A stretch of 64,000 nucleotides of DNA, taken from Motilimonas cestriensis. Its GTDB lineage: Bacteria > Pseudomonadota > Gammaproteobacteria > Enterobacterales > CBDFNC01. Both the position numbers and the translations under genes were made by a program. The stretch covers positions 62,001-126,000 of the forward strand of contig NZ_JAIMJA010000004.1 of assembly GCF_021295315.1 (NCBI RefSeq). Direction: 5' to 3'. Below the pieces are notes generated by a model, which saw nothing but the letters and a program-made list of their open reading frames with translations, was not told where the DNA came from and made no database searches. Positions 43,645 to 52,901 of this stretch are shown piece after piece (the first letter of the stretch is position 1; the number at the start of each line of letters is the position of its first letter).

Positions 43645-44941
43645 TATCGCTCTCAGCTTAGTTTATCTCGGTTTAATTCCCTTTTGTTTAAAACGACCTA
43701 TGTGGGCTATCTTGGTTTGGTCTTGGCTCAGCTACATGAACCCACACCGTTTAGTCTATGGTTTTGCTTACTCACTGCCGTTTGCGCAAACGACTGCTAT
43801 CTTAATGTTGATTGCACTTCTTGCAAGTAAAGAAAAATTCTCGATGCCCTGGGGGGATACTAAGGTTTGGGTATTAGTGCTGTTTATTTTTTGTATGGTG
43901 ATCAGTACGTTTAATGCATTTTACCCTCAGGCTGCTTGGCTCCAATTTGAAAAAGTAATGAAAATTCAAGTCATGGTATTTGCGAGTCTCTATATTTTGA
44001 CTAGCTATAAAGACCTGAAAGCGCTGGTTTGGGTCATCGTCATGTCAATTGGGTTTTATGGTGTTAAGGGGGGAATATTTACTATTTCAACCGGCGGTGT
44101 TTATCGCGTGCAAGGGCCTGCGGATACGTTTTTTTACGGTAATAACGAAGTCGGTTTAGCCATTTTAATTATTATTCCGCTGGTGCGTTTTCTTGCCGTT
44201 GAAGCGACACAAAAATGGCAGAAAATCTGTTTGAATATGATGGCCTTACTCTGCATTTTTGCGGTGGTGGGGACGCATTCTCGAGGCGCGTTAGTGGGGG
44301 GCGTGGTAATGGCAGCGTTTCTTTGTTTGAAGAGTAAGCGCCCTCTGTTATCCCTTTGTACTACTTTACTGATCGGCGCGGTATTAATTAATTTTGTGCC
44401 CAAAGAGTGGACCGAAAGGATGAATACCATCGAAACGTTTGAGGAGGACAAATCGGCTATGGGCCGAATAAATGCCTGGCAAATGGCGTCGAATCTATCG
44501 AGTCAAAACCTAATGGGCGGAGGGTTTGAAGCGTTTCAGCGCCAGTCGTTTTATCTGTATGCACCTGAACCAAATATGGTTCATGATGCCCATAGTATTT
44601 ATTTTGAAGTGCTTGGTGAGCACGGCTTCATCGCATTATTCTTCTTTTTACTGCTATGGTTTTTAGCTTGGCGTTCGGCGCAAAGTGCGATTAAAGTAAC
44701 CAATAAAGCCCCGCCAGGCTCTGAACTTGCTTCTGTCAACCAGCTGATGCGTCATGTGCAGGTATCTTTTGTTGCTTACCTCTCTGGGGGGGCGTTTTTG
44801 GGCATGGCTTACTTCGATTTACCTTATCACCTGCTATGTATCATAGTGATAGCTAATGTGCTTATCCAGCAAGCCTCTATTGCTGAGCCCGAAACTGAAG
44901 AGGCCATCAAACCAAATGTAAAACCGCATTTCTATAACTGA
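43637..44941 (+). CDS. Putative O-glycosylation ligase, exosortase A-associated
   Basis: A 434-aa Wzy/WaaL-type membrane protein (TIGR03097) with about ten helices; the start M-R-D-I-A-L-S-L-V-Y-L-G and M-N-P-H-R-L-V-Y-G-F-A are diagnostic, and the large periplasmic loop holds M-V-H-D-A-H-S-I-Y-F-E-V-L-G-E-H-G. It either polymerises the repeat units or attaches glycan to PEP-CTERM proteins. It ends the plus arm of the XrtA core. Confidence 0.9.
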   Translation: MRDIALSLVYLGLIPFCLKRPMWAILVWSWLSYMNPHRLVYGFAYSLPFAQTTAILMLIALLASKEKFSMPWGDTKVWVLVLFIFCMVISTFNAFYPQAAWLQFEKVMKIQVMVFASLYILTSYKDLKALVWVIVMSIGFYGVKGGIFTISTGGVYRVQGPADTFFYGNNEVGLAILIIIPLVRFLAVEATQKWQKICLNMMALLCIFAVVGTHSRGALVGGVVMAAFLCLKSKRPLLSLCTTLLIGAVLINFVPKEWTERMNTIETFEEDKSAMGRINAWQMASNLSSQNLMGGGFEAFQRQSFYLYAPEPNMVHDAHSIYFEVLGEHGFIALFFFLLLWFLAWRSAQSAIKVTNKAPPGSELASVNQLMRHVQVSFVAYLSGGAFLGMAYFDLPYHLLCIIVIANVLIQQASIAEPETEEAIKPNVKPHFYN

Positions 44942-44945
44942 CTAC

Positions 44946-45016
44946 AGGGGTTGTTTATCTTTCGTGATGGTGTCCCCTATCGAACAAAAAATTAACCGCC
45001 AAAGATAAACAGCCCT
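44946..45016. repeat. Long imperfect inverted repeat
   Basis: AGGGGTTGTTTATCTTT (44946-44962) pairs with AAAGATAAACAGCCCT (45001-45016) apart from one bulged base; the loop is 38 bases. There is no T-run, so it is not a normal terminator. It lies directly after the O-glycosylation ligase gene. Confidence 0.5.
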
Positions 45017-45125
45017 AGTGTCATTTAGCTTAAGAGTTGCCCACACATTTTCTTATTTTACAAGACTACACATATTTTGCCCCTCTAGGTAACATGCTCT
45101 TTGGTTTTTACTCTGGTGCATTTAA

Positions 45126-45458
45126 ATGAAAAATTGGTTGTTTCTTGCGGTTGCTATTGTTGCTGAGGTACTCGCGACATCTGGCTTGAAGGCCAGCGAG
45201 GGGTTTACAAAACTCTGGCCAAGTTTGCTGGTGGTTTTGGGGTACGCTATCGCTTTTTACTTTCTTTCACTGTCTCTTAAAGCTATTCCTGTTGGTATTG
45301 CTTATGCCATTTGGGCCGGAATGGGGATAGTGTTGATTTCTGTTGCGGGTTGGTTGATTTATGGGCAAAAGCTGGACTTTGCCAGTATGGTAGGCATGGT
45401 CCTGATTGTTGCTGGTGTTGTGGTTATCAACGTGTTTTCTAAAGCGAGTGTGCATTAG
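45126..45458 (+). CDS. Small multidrug resistance (SMR) family transporter
   Basis: A 110-aa protein with four transmembrane helices. The EmrE signature is complete: Glu14 in [29 protein letters not shown] and the [10 protein letters not shown] end. EmrE exports cationic compounds as an antiparallel dimer driven by protons. The gene lies alone between the two polysaccharide blocks with its own upstream region; whether it serves the polysaccharide pathway is not evident. Confidence 0.9.
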   Translation: MKNWLFLAVAIVAEVLATSGLKASEGFTKLWPSLLVVLGYAIAFYFLSLSLKAIPVGIAYAIWAGMGIVLISVAGWLIYGQKLDFASMVGMVLIVAGVVVINVFSKASVH

Positions 45459-45521
45459 GTTGGGAAGCTATGGCGCCGTCATTGTCGTTCGTAGCGCGTT
45501 TATCCTCAGTTAAAAAACCTC

Positions 45522-46472
45522 TTAACTTAAGTGGCTTTTCTTTATTTTACTATGGCTTGGTTGCAATAACGTTTTTAGGTAGTTCTCTAGCTTGTATAGC
45601 GGCTTATACAAAGCTGTGGGTGCGTCTAAGCTGGCTTGAGTGGTGTAGTTAAAGTAGTTTAAGTTGTCGTGACAAACTTGGTTGAACAGCGCGATGTCGC
45701 GCTTAGTCATCTTGCTCATCCATTTGTTGGCGTTTTTATTGTCGATATCTGCAGCTAATTTTGGGGTTTGTAATTCGCTCGGCTGGGCGGATTTGACCTT
45801 GAAATTATTAATCACATCGGGATGAAAATCTTGGCCAATGAAGTTAAGGGCTTCGGTGAGTATTTGGGTTGGCTGTGCGATTAAGTCTTCATAATTTAGG
45901 GTGATGATGCGATCGTTATATTCTGAATTAAGCGCTAAGCGCAGTGGCTCTAAATAGTAGTTCCAATGTTGCGCTGCGGTATAAACGTTGTGAACACCAA
46001 AATCATGGCAGCGGTCCATCATTGACAAGGCGACGTCGCGTCCATCTCGTACGATGGCGATAAATTTTGCATCGGGAAAATGGCGCGCTAACAATGGAAT
46101 ATGACGAATATAATAGGGGGTTTTTTCTCCCCAAACTGACTTTCCTTCACCTTGCGCATTGAGTTGATACAGGGCGTCAATAAACTCGGCCATTGAGTGG
46201 TAGTCTTGTTTATTCAGCTCTGCTTCCACTTGTTCTATGTCGGCGGGTAAACCGTGTAAGTCAGTGTCAAAGAAATCGATATTAAAGTGTCTAATATCAT
46301 CAAGTAAGCTGGTAATGTCTTGTCTCGTCTTGGGTGATGAATAGCCCTTAAGTAAGGGAACAAAGAAATGAGACTCACCAGTGGGGATCGAGATGTTAGG
46401 GTGGCTACGAAGCATAAACTGCAATAAGGTCGTGCCTGAGCGCGGCGGGCCAATAATAAAGAATTTATCCAT
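45522..46472 (-). CDS. Sulfotransferase, second of four
   Basis: A 316-aa protein: I-I-G-P-P-R-S-G-T-T-L-L near residue 6 is the PAPS 5'-phosphosulfate loop and V-R-D-G-R-D-V-A-L-S-M-M near residue 141 the 3'-phosphate site. Close to tyrosylprotein/carbohydrate sulfotransferase-like bacterial proteins. ATG 46472 has an AGGG site. It is convergent with the SMR gene and probably monocistronic. The acceptor is unknown. Confidence 0.85.
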   Translation of the reverse strand: MDKFFIIGPPRSGTTLLQFMLRSHPNISIPTGESHFFVPLLKGYSSPKTRQDITSLLDDIRHFNIDFFDTDLHGLPADIEQVEAELNKQDYHSMAEFIDALYQLNAQGEGKSVWGEKTPYYIRHIPLLARHFPDAKFIAIVRDGRDVALSMMDRCHDFGVHNVYTAAQHWNYYLEPLRLALNSEYNDRIITLNYEDLIAQPTQILTEALNFIGQDFHPDVINNFKVKSAQPSELQTPKLAADIDNKNANKWMSKMTKRDIALFNQVCHDNLNYFNYTTQASLDAPTALYKPLYKLENYLKTLLQPSHSKIKKSHLS

Positions 46473-46712
46473 TACCTTGCTTCCCTGAAGTGCAAATATC
46501 CTACTATGACTCTAGTCGAGAGCGCGCTAACCAGCAAGGCAATGTGTTGCTTTGTACGGCTTCATTTAACTTGTGTTTTTCTCTGTGTTATTTGTGCGCT
46601 AAGCTGATTTTTCACCACTATACTTAACCTAAATTACCTAAGTGACAGATAGCGATAGGGATATGTCCGCAGTGGTTTTACCTCGGGCCGTTATTCATAA
46701 GGAAGGTGGATC

Positions 46713-47639
46713 TTGTCAAACAAGCTATGCGTGGTGATTTGCAGTCATCAGCGTCAATCCCTGTTACGGAAAACGCTTGATTACTTGAACCAAGCGCAGC
46801 GGCCGTTGCTGGAATTGCAAATTTGCGTGGTCGCGAATGCTTGCAGTGATGGTACTCAGCAGATGCTAGAGCAATACCATCAAGATCATTCAGGCAGTAT
46901 TAAACTTATTTGGCTAGACGAGCCGAAAGCGGGTAAATCTATTGCACTTAACCGAGCGTTAGCGCATCTGCCAGACTGGCATATCGCTTTAGTGGATGAT
47001 GATCATCGCGTTGACAGTCAATACTTAATGCAAGTTGAGCGGGCTTTGTTAATTTGGCCCCAAGCCGACTTAATTTGTGGTCGCATTGTGCCTGACTGGG
47101 ATGGCTCTGAGCCAAATTGGGTGCACTTAAAAAGTGATTATGCGATTTATCCTTTGCCGATCCCGGATTACTCTTTGGGGGCCAAACCACTAGTATTAGC
47201 AAGTCAGCATCGCTTACCCGGTGGTGGCAATTTAGTGTTACGACAAGGCTTGTTTGGCAAGGTGGGTGGTTTTGCGGAAGATTTAGGCCCTACCGGACAC
47301 AATTTATGTGGTGGTGAAGATGGCGAGTTTGTTAGTAGGGTGATGGCCCATCAAGGCATCATTCAATACACCCCAGAGATAGTGCAATTTCACTATGTTG
47401 ATCCTGAGCGTTTGCGACTTATTTATTTATTAACGAAGGCTTTTCAGCGCTCTTGTTCGGTCGTGATGCTCTCGTCGCCGCTTTCGAGCCCGATCCCAAA
47501 ATATTTGTGGCGTAAGTTATTAAGCTATTTGTTCCACATTATATTTTCACTCCATTGGCCTAAAACCCGCTTTTACATGATGCGCTGCGCTGCCGTTGCT
47601 GGTGAGATGTGTGGTTACTACCGGCAGCGTCGAGAATGA
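46713..47639 (+). CDS. GT2-family glycosyltransferase
   Basis: A 308-aa GT-A enzyme: V-V-I-C-S-H-Q-R-Q-S-L-L-R-K-T-L at the start, the D-D-D motif in A-L-V-D-D-D-H-R-V (about 92-100), and G-G-E-D-G-E-F near residue 204. It uses a TTG start at 46713, supported by AAGGAAGGTGGA; no ATG is available at the family N-terminus. Its stop overlaps the next start (ATGA). Confidence 0.87.
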   Translation: MSNKLCVVICSHQRQSLLRKTLDYLNQAQRPLLELQICVVANACSDGTQQMLEQYHQDHSGSIKLIWLDEPKAGKSIALNRALAHLPDWHIALVDDDHRVDSQYLMQVERALLIWPQADLICGRIVPDWDGSEPNWVHLKSDYAIYPLPIPDYSLGAKPLVLASQHRLPGGGNLVLRQGLFGKVGGFAEDLGPTGHNLCGGEDGEFVSRVMAHQGIIQYTPEIVQFHYVDPERLRLIYLLTKAFQRSCSVVMLSSPLSSPIPKYLWRKLLSYLFHIIFSLHWPKTRFYMMRCAAVAGEMCGYYRQRRE

Positions 47640-49663
47640 GCTGGCTTGATCTTATATTGCTGTTTGAGGCCGCGGCCATTCCTGCTGCGTTGGCGAGTTG
47701 TGTGTTGTTACTGCTTAGTGTGCAAGATACTGCTTATTCTGGGCCTAAGGTAAGAGCGGAAATCACCCAACACTTTTCAATGTATTTTGTTGGTGTGATG
47801 TTGCGTTTAAGCTCCTGGAGTTTTCTGATTTTCTTTTGGTTAGGCGTCGCGGGGGCATTAATTGGTTTTAGCCTATTACAGATATTAGTTAGCGTGTTGA
47901 ACTTTACAGCTTTAATGGCATCCGCTGGCGTGATGATTTTGCTTGGCTGTGGCTTTCAATTTTGTTACCGCTTGCTGATCAAGCCCGGCGCCATCTTAAT
48001 TACGTCGAGTTACAGTATAGCGCGGTTAATTCCGTTATGGCGCTGTTTAAGTATTAGTCGACTGCGTTGGGTTGCATTATTGTTTTTGGTTGGCTGTGGC
48101 TGGTTAGCTTGGCAAACCAGTTTGGTACTGACTGAGCCGGTGTTTGGCTATCTACTTTTGTGTGGCTTGGTTGCGTTACCTGTGTTGATTGCCTATTGGC
48201 CGCCACTGTGTTTGCCCGCAAGGTGTTGGCCTGTCGCGGCCGGGCAGCAGGCCAAAATGAATGTGATTACTTTAGGGTGCGACACCTTACGAGCGGATTG
48301 TTTAGGCATTGATGGCTGTGACCGACAGCTAACCCCGGCCATTGATACCTTAGCGAAGCACAGTCGCTACTATTCACGTTGCTATACACCTATTCCGCGA
48401 ACTGCGCCCTCACTGGCATCTTGGTTTACTGGAACTTACCCTGATAAGCACGGCGTTAAAACAAACTTTGTTTCTGATACTGTGGCGAAGCTTAAAGTGA
48501 GTGATTTAGCGTCAGAATTGGGCCGTGCGGGCTATCAGACCGCCGTGTTTACCGATTGGACCGGTTCCGATTTCAAAAAAATGGCGATGGGGTTTGATAA
48601 AATTCAAGCGCCTGATGATCAATGGAATTTGAAATACTTGCTGCGCCAAGGGCCTAAACATTTTCGTATGTTACTGGCTCTGTTTTCACAGAACCGCTTA
48701 TTTAAACGTTGTTTGCCAGAGTTGTATTATTTACCTGGCGTGCCTTTAAATCAGGCGGTGACCCAAGATGCTTGTCACTGGTTAGCTTGTGAGCGTGATC
48801 CGGACAAGCCTTTTTTTCTCAATATGTTTATTGGAGCGACGCATCCTCCGTTTAGTTGTGAATATCCCTATTACAGTGCTTACAGCTCGGCTGAATATAT
48901 GGGTAATTCAAAGTTTGGCATGTGTAAGCTTAATGAGCCTGAAGAGATTATTCGCAGTCAACAAGAGCCTGAATCTGCGTTTGATTTATCACAAATTCTA
49001 CATCTTTATGATGGTTGCGTGCGCTGTTTTGATGATCAAGTGCGCCGCGTAAAACAGCAACTGGATAAGCTCGGCTTAGCGGAGAATACGCTGCTGGTGA
49101 TATACAGTGATCACGGCATCGATTTTTTTGAGCGTAATTGTTGGGGCCAAGGTAATGATGTTTTTGGTACAGCCAGTGCGCGGGTGCCGCTACTGATTTT
49201 TGATCCTCGCAATCCCGTGGCGGAATATAACCAGCAACTTTGTAGCAGTGTTGACTTAATGCCTTCGTTATTAAGTCTATTGGATTTGCCTATTCCCGCT
49301 TCGGTACAAGGGCGAGTGCTACAGCAGCATGTTGATCAGAGCAGTGTTTATTACGAAACCGGACTCTGGCTAGCGCCGCCACCGGCCATGCCTGAACAGC
49401 ACTTACACTATCCAGAATTAACCGAGTTATTGGAAATTCCCGATAAGCAAACGGGTACACTGGCAATCAAGTTGCAATATCAACTAGCGGTCGAGCAAGC
49501 GCGGGATAAAATGCTGTTACATCAAGATTGGGCGTTGGCGCGGTTAGCCATGAACTCAGGTTATCAATATCAGTTATATCACTTTGTTAACGACCCTAGC
49601 TTTGCCACTGATCTAGCACCGCAACACCCTGAGTTGGTTAAGGAGTTACAGGCATTGATGTAA
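47636..49663 (+). CDS. Membrane sulfatase/phosphotransferase-like protein (alkaline phosphatase superfamily)
   Basis: A 675-aa protein with about five N-terminal membrane helices (to about residue 190) and a periplasmic sulfatase-fold domain. Metal ligands are seen in L-G-C-D-T-L-R-A-D and Y-S-D-H-G-I-D. At the nucleophile position the formylglycine motif C/S-x-P-S-R is replaced by R-T-A-P-S-L-A-S, with Thr256. Thr is the nucleophile of LtaS/EptA-type enzymes, so it may transfer a phospho-group or act as a non-canonical sulfatase. ATG 47636 overlaps the upstream stop. Confidence 0.75.
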   Translation: MSWLDLILLFEAAAIPAALASCVLLLLSVQDTAYSGPKVRAEITQHFSMYFVGVMLRLSSWSFLIFFWLGVAGALIGFSLLQILVSVLNFTALMASAGVMILLGCGFQFCYRLLIKPGAILITSSYSIARLIPLWRCLSISRLRWVALLFLVGCGWLAWQTSLVLTEPVFGYLLLCGLVALPVLIAYWPPLCLPARCWPVAAGQQAKMNVITLGCDTLRADCLGIDGCDRQLTPAIDTLAKHSRYYSRCYTPIPRTAPSLASWFTGTYPDKHGVKTNFVSDTVAKLKVSDLASELGRAGYQTAVFTDWTGSDFKKMAMGFDKIQAPDDQWNLKYLLRQGPKHFRMLLALFSQNRLFKRCLPELYYLPGVPLNQAVTQDACHWLACERDPDKPFFLNMFIGATHPPFSCEYPYYSAYSSAEYMGNSKFGMCKLNEPEEIIRSQQEPESAFDLSQILHLYDGCVRCFDDQVRRVKQQLDKLGLAENTLLVIYSDHGIDFFERNCWGQGNDVFGTASARVPLLIFDPRNPVAEYNQQLCSSVDLMPSLLSLLDLPIPASVQGRVLQQHVDQSSVYYETGLWLAPPPAMPEQHLHYPELTELLEIPDKQTGTLAIKLQYQLAVEQARDKMLLHQDWALARLAMNSGYQYQLYHFVNDPSFATDLAPQHPELVKELQALM

Positions 49664-49736
49664 TACTTTATGCTCGCTTAATTCGATGGCTTAATTTATC
49701 GAGTACGAAATCCATTATTTTGAGTGGTGATAGAAG

Positions 49737-50972
49737 TTACAGTCGATGCTGTGATATGGATGTTGCTTTACTTTCTGCACGTCTTATCTTATGGCTTATT
49801 TTATCGGTTAACGAGCGTTTATCGAGCGCGCAGTCCATTAAAAATTTCCCTAAATCGTGGTGGCTTGGGGCAAAATATTCGGCCAATTTTTGATATCTGA
49901 CTTGTTCATTAGAGCTTTGTTGCAGCTGTGTCAGTAGATCTGATTCAGCTTGCTGGCGCTGACTCTTTTGTTGCAACCATAATTGGGCAGCAATAGCGAT
50001 CAGCTCCGACTCCGAGATATTAACTTGAGGGGGTTGTTCAGGGTAGCGTGCAAAGTCGAGTGTAAACATGGCATGTCCGCCAAACCAAGTGTCGGCGACA
50101 CGGGTATTAGACTCTGCAAATTGTTGATAATAAGCTAGGGCTTCAGCGCGCGGGGGCAGGGCGGCAGGGCCACTAAAAAGTGCCTCCATTGCTTCTAACA
50201 CGCCAAAGCGGGCGGGATTTAATTGGTTGTCGACATACATGGGCAAAAATTGATTGAACTGCTGTAAAAAATGTTGACCTTTAGCATTAAGAGATTCGTT
50301 TTGCACTAGGGTTTGTCGACACAACTGAGTATCTATTTCATAACGTTGGCAAAAGTCATAAATGAGATCGCCTTTGGCTAATTTAGTCGGGCAAAAAATA
50401 GCGGGCTCTATGTGCGTATAACCAAATACCTTGGACCACTTTTCTAACAATAGCGCGTAATTAAAAAAGGCGTCTTGTGGGTCTTCGGGGTAAAAGTAAT
50501 CTTGTCTTGGCTCGTTATATTTGAGCTTAGTGCTGTATAAACTAACGGCAAGTTGATCTTGGCGTCTTAGATATACACTAACAGTGATCTCTGAAAAGAG
50601 TGGTTCCAGTAAGTCTTTTAGGCGCTGAATTTCTTCTTCGCGCGTCAACCTTGAATGACAGTGCTCGTTAGAAAAAATTACCGTATGAATCCCTTGTTGT
50701 GCGGCTTGTTTTATCTCTTGTTTGAGTTCATTTTGAAATGTTTCGCGCCACTGCTGGCGTTTACTTAATTCCTGTAAACCGCGATAAATATAAGCATCGT
50801 CTTGCTTATCATCATCAAGGGCATAGGTGTATAGCTTTAAGTGATTATCTTCACCCGGCGCTCGCGCATACAGTATGCCTTGCTGGCTTAACACATGCCG
50901 GTTGTTGCTGAAAAAATGCTGCAGCGAAGTGGTCCCTGTTTTTTCAGTGCCGATGTGCAAAATGGCTTTCAT
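49737..50972 (-). CDS. Sulfotransferase-like protein, third of four
   Basis: A 411-aa protein starting MKAILHIGTEKTGTTSLQ, whose G-T-E-K-T-G-T-T-S is the phosphosulfate loop; L-R-R-Q-D-Q-L-A-V-S-L-Y near residue 127 is the 3'-phosphate region. ATG 50972 with CAGGAG is chosen; the frame is open to 51035. It is longer than the other sulfotransferases because of a helical C-terminal third. It ends the minus-strand accessory block. Confidence 0.8.
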   Translation of the reverse strand: MKAILHIGTEKTGTTSLQHFFSNNRHVLSQQGILYARAPGEDNHLKLYTYALDDDKQDDAYIYRGLQELSKRQQWRETFQNELKQEIKQAAQQGIHTVIFSNEHCHSRLTREEEIQRLKDLLEPLFSEITVSVYLRRQDQLAVSLYSTKLKYNEPRQDYFYPEDPQDAFFNYALLLEKWSKVFGYTHIEPAIFCPTKLAKGDLIYDFCQRYEIDTQLCRQTLVQNESLNAKGQHFLQQFNQFLPMYVDNQLNPARFGVLEAMEALFSGPAALPPRAEALAYYQQFAESNTRVADTWFGGHAMFTLDFARYPEQPPQVNISESELIAIAAQLWLQQKSQRQQAESDLLTQLQQSSNEQVRYQKLAEYFAPSHHDLGKFLMDCALDKRSLTDKISHKIRRAESKATSISQHRL

Positions 50973-51046
50973 GTTCGCTCCTGCTGTTTTTTGCCGCGGT
51001 ACCCTATGTTCATGCCCAACAATTAATTTTGGCACATGTGTTCATT

Positions 51047-51979
51047 TCAGCTGCTATTTTTGGCTCGGTAGCCTTTAAGCATGCCTAAGGTATGGCAGGC
51101 GTTCATCCATTGCCGCAATGCTTCTGGTTGGCCTTTTAATTGTAAAATCAAACTATGCCAACTCTGTTTAAGTACTTGAATAAATAAGAAACCGGGAATG
51201 CCAAGTAAGGTTCGCCCCTGATAATCGATAGGGTTAAATTTGGCTTGTTTATAGCCACATCGATAGTGCAATTTCAGAAAATATGGGCGCCTGACTCGCC
51301 AAGCTTCAATATGATGCTGCACCTGCATTCGGGGTTCGTAGAATATTTTTACATCGGGCAGCGCTAGGCATTGCTTAAATAACTGCATGTCTTCGCCCCC
51401 GCCAATATCACTGCCGATACGGTTATATCTGTCATCAAACCTTAAGTCGGGATAGCGGCGAAAAATTTCCATTCGATAAGCGATATTGCCTGTCCACATT
51501 GAATGCGCTGAGCTGGTGATTTCAAAAGGTTGATTGCCGTAATCGAGAGCAGCTAAAAATGGTAAGTAATTATCTGTTAGCCACTTGGGGCGAGGGCAAT
51601 CGAGCTGTAATGTGACTATCCCACCTACGATGTGATAATCACCTGAGCGCAAACTTTGCCAAGCTTGTTCTATATAGCCAGCTAAAGGTAGCTCATCATC
51701 ATCCATGAAAATCATCACCTCTTGGTCTAAGCACTCTTTAATGGCGCGGTTACGGGCAAAGCTAATGCCTTGCTGGGTTTCGGTTACGACTTTGAGCTCT
51801 GCACCCGGTAAATTTTGTAATTCGCTGAGTACTTCTAAGGTATTGTCTTGGCTGTTGTTATTGATGGCTAAAATATCAAACGGTACGCTACAGGTTTGTG
51901 CTCTGATAGAGGCAAGTAATTTAGGCAGCCGCCAAGCGCGATTATAGGTACAAAAAGCCAGTGTGACTGATGCCGTCAT
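51047..51979 (-). CDS. GT2-family glycosyltransferase
   Basis: A 310-aa enzyme: A-F-C-T-Y-N-R at the start, I-N-N-N-S-Q-D-N-T, G-I-S-F-A-R-N-R-A-I, the metal-binding M-D-D-D-E and G-G-E-D-M-Q-L near residue 196. It begins one base after the upstream glycosyltransferase stop, so both are cotranscribed. Confidence 0.88.
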   Translation of the reverse strand: MTASVTLAFCTYNRAWRLPKLLASIRAQTCSVPFDILAINNNSQDNTLEVLSELQNLPGAELKVVTETQQGISFARNRAIKECLDQEVMIFMDDDELPLAGYIEQAWQSLRSGDYHIVGGIVTLQLDCPRPKWLTDNYLPFLAALDYGNQPFEITSSAHSMWTGNIAYRMEIFRRYPDLRFDDRYNRIGSDIGGGEDMQLFKQCLALPDVKIFYEPRMQVQHHIEAWRVRRPYFLKLHYRCGYKQAKFNPIDYQGRTLLGIPGFLFIQVLKQSWHSLILQLKGQPEALRQWMNACHTLGMLKGYRAKNSS

Positions 51980-51980
51980 A

Positions 51981-52901
51981 TTAATGCCCTCGTTTTAAAG
52001 CCAGTAGCTGCTGATGCAGTCGGATAGGTAGCAAGCTGGGTAACATATAAAGCCATTGTTTTATTTTGCCGTAGCGTCGTTTCATCAAGTGACGAAACAC
52101 TTGGCGCGCGGCCATTAAGTCACCTTGCCAATAGGCCGTCATGGCTTGGGTGTATAAGTGGCCCTCACTGAGCTGGATTAACTGCGCTCGGCCCAGTTCA
52201 CTGGCTAGTTTTGGATGCTGTTTAAAATAGTCTTGTTGGATTTGAAAGTGGTCGAGTAAGATCTGCGCCCGATTATCGGTTTGCTGGCCATGTTGATGGT
52301 GAACGTAGTAAGCGAGCACTTCGGGCACCCGGACGATGTTGCGACTAAGAGTAAGGCGTAGCCACAACGCAAAGTCTTCACAGGTTTGATAGCGAGTGTC
52401 AAACATACCATTTTCAATCACCAGCTTGCGATTAACCATGACGGCATGGATTGGCCAGCGAGTACTCTGAATCAGCTTTAATTTTTTATCTGGCATGGCT
52501 TGGTAATCAGGTGGCACGAAAGGCTCGCCTTGCTGAGTGCCAATATTTTGCCAGCCACAATAAGCAAAGTCTTGTTGCGCACGTTTGAGCGCTTGGCTCA
52601 TTTGTATTAAAAAGTCATCACGCCATCGATCATCTGCGTCCAAAAAACTTAAATATCGTCCTTTTGCTTGGCTAATGCCGTGATTACGGGCCGTTGGCGC
52701 GCCTTGGTTGGCCTGAGACAATAACTTTATGCGCTGGTCTTGGGCCGTTAATTGCTGCGCGATAACCGCACTGCTATCGGTTGAACCGTCGTCAATCAAG
52801 ATTAATTCGAAGTCGGTTAAGCTTTGCGCCAACACCGAGTTTACGCTCTCAAGCAAGGTTTTCTCGGCATTGAAAACGGGCATAATCACCGACACTATCA
52901 T
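51981..52901 (-). CDS. GT2-family glycosyltransferase
   Basis: A 306-aa GT-A enzyme starting MIVSVIMPVFNAEKTLLESVNSV, with L-I-D-D-G-S-T-D-S-S, A-R-N-H-G-I-S-Q-A-K-G, the D-x-D site in F-L-D-A-D-D-R-W and C-E-D-F-A-L-W-L-R-L. Its ATG overlaps the stop of the deacetylase gene by 4 bases (ATGA). Confidence 0.9.
   Translation of the reverse strand: MIVSVIMPVFNAEKTLLESVNSVLAQSLTDFELILIDDGSTDSSAVIAQQLTAQDQRIKLLSQANQGAPTARNHGISQAKGRYLSFLDADDRWRDDFLIQMSQALKRAQQDFAYCGWQNIGTQQGEPFVPPDYQAMPDKKLKLIQSTRWPIHAVMVNRKLVIENGMFDTRYQTCEDFALWLRLTLSRNIVRVPEVLAYYVHHQHGQQTDNRAQILLDHFQIQQDYFKQHPKLASELGRAQLIQLSEGHLYTQAMTAYWQGDLMAARQVFRHLMKRRYGKIKQWLYMLPSLLPIRLHQQLLALKRGH

Noticed and set aside
45470-45652. Plus-strand frame of 60 codons after the SMR gene
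   Set aside because: It runs into the convergent sulfotransferase gene and lacks coding features.
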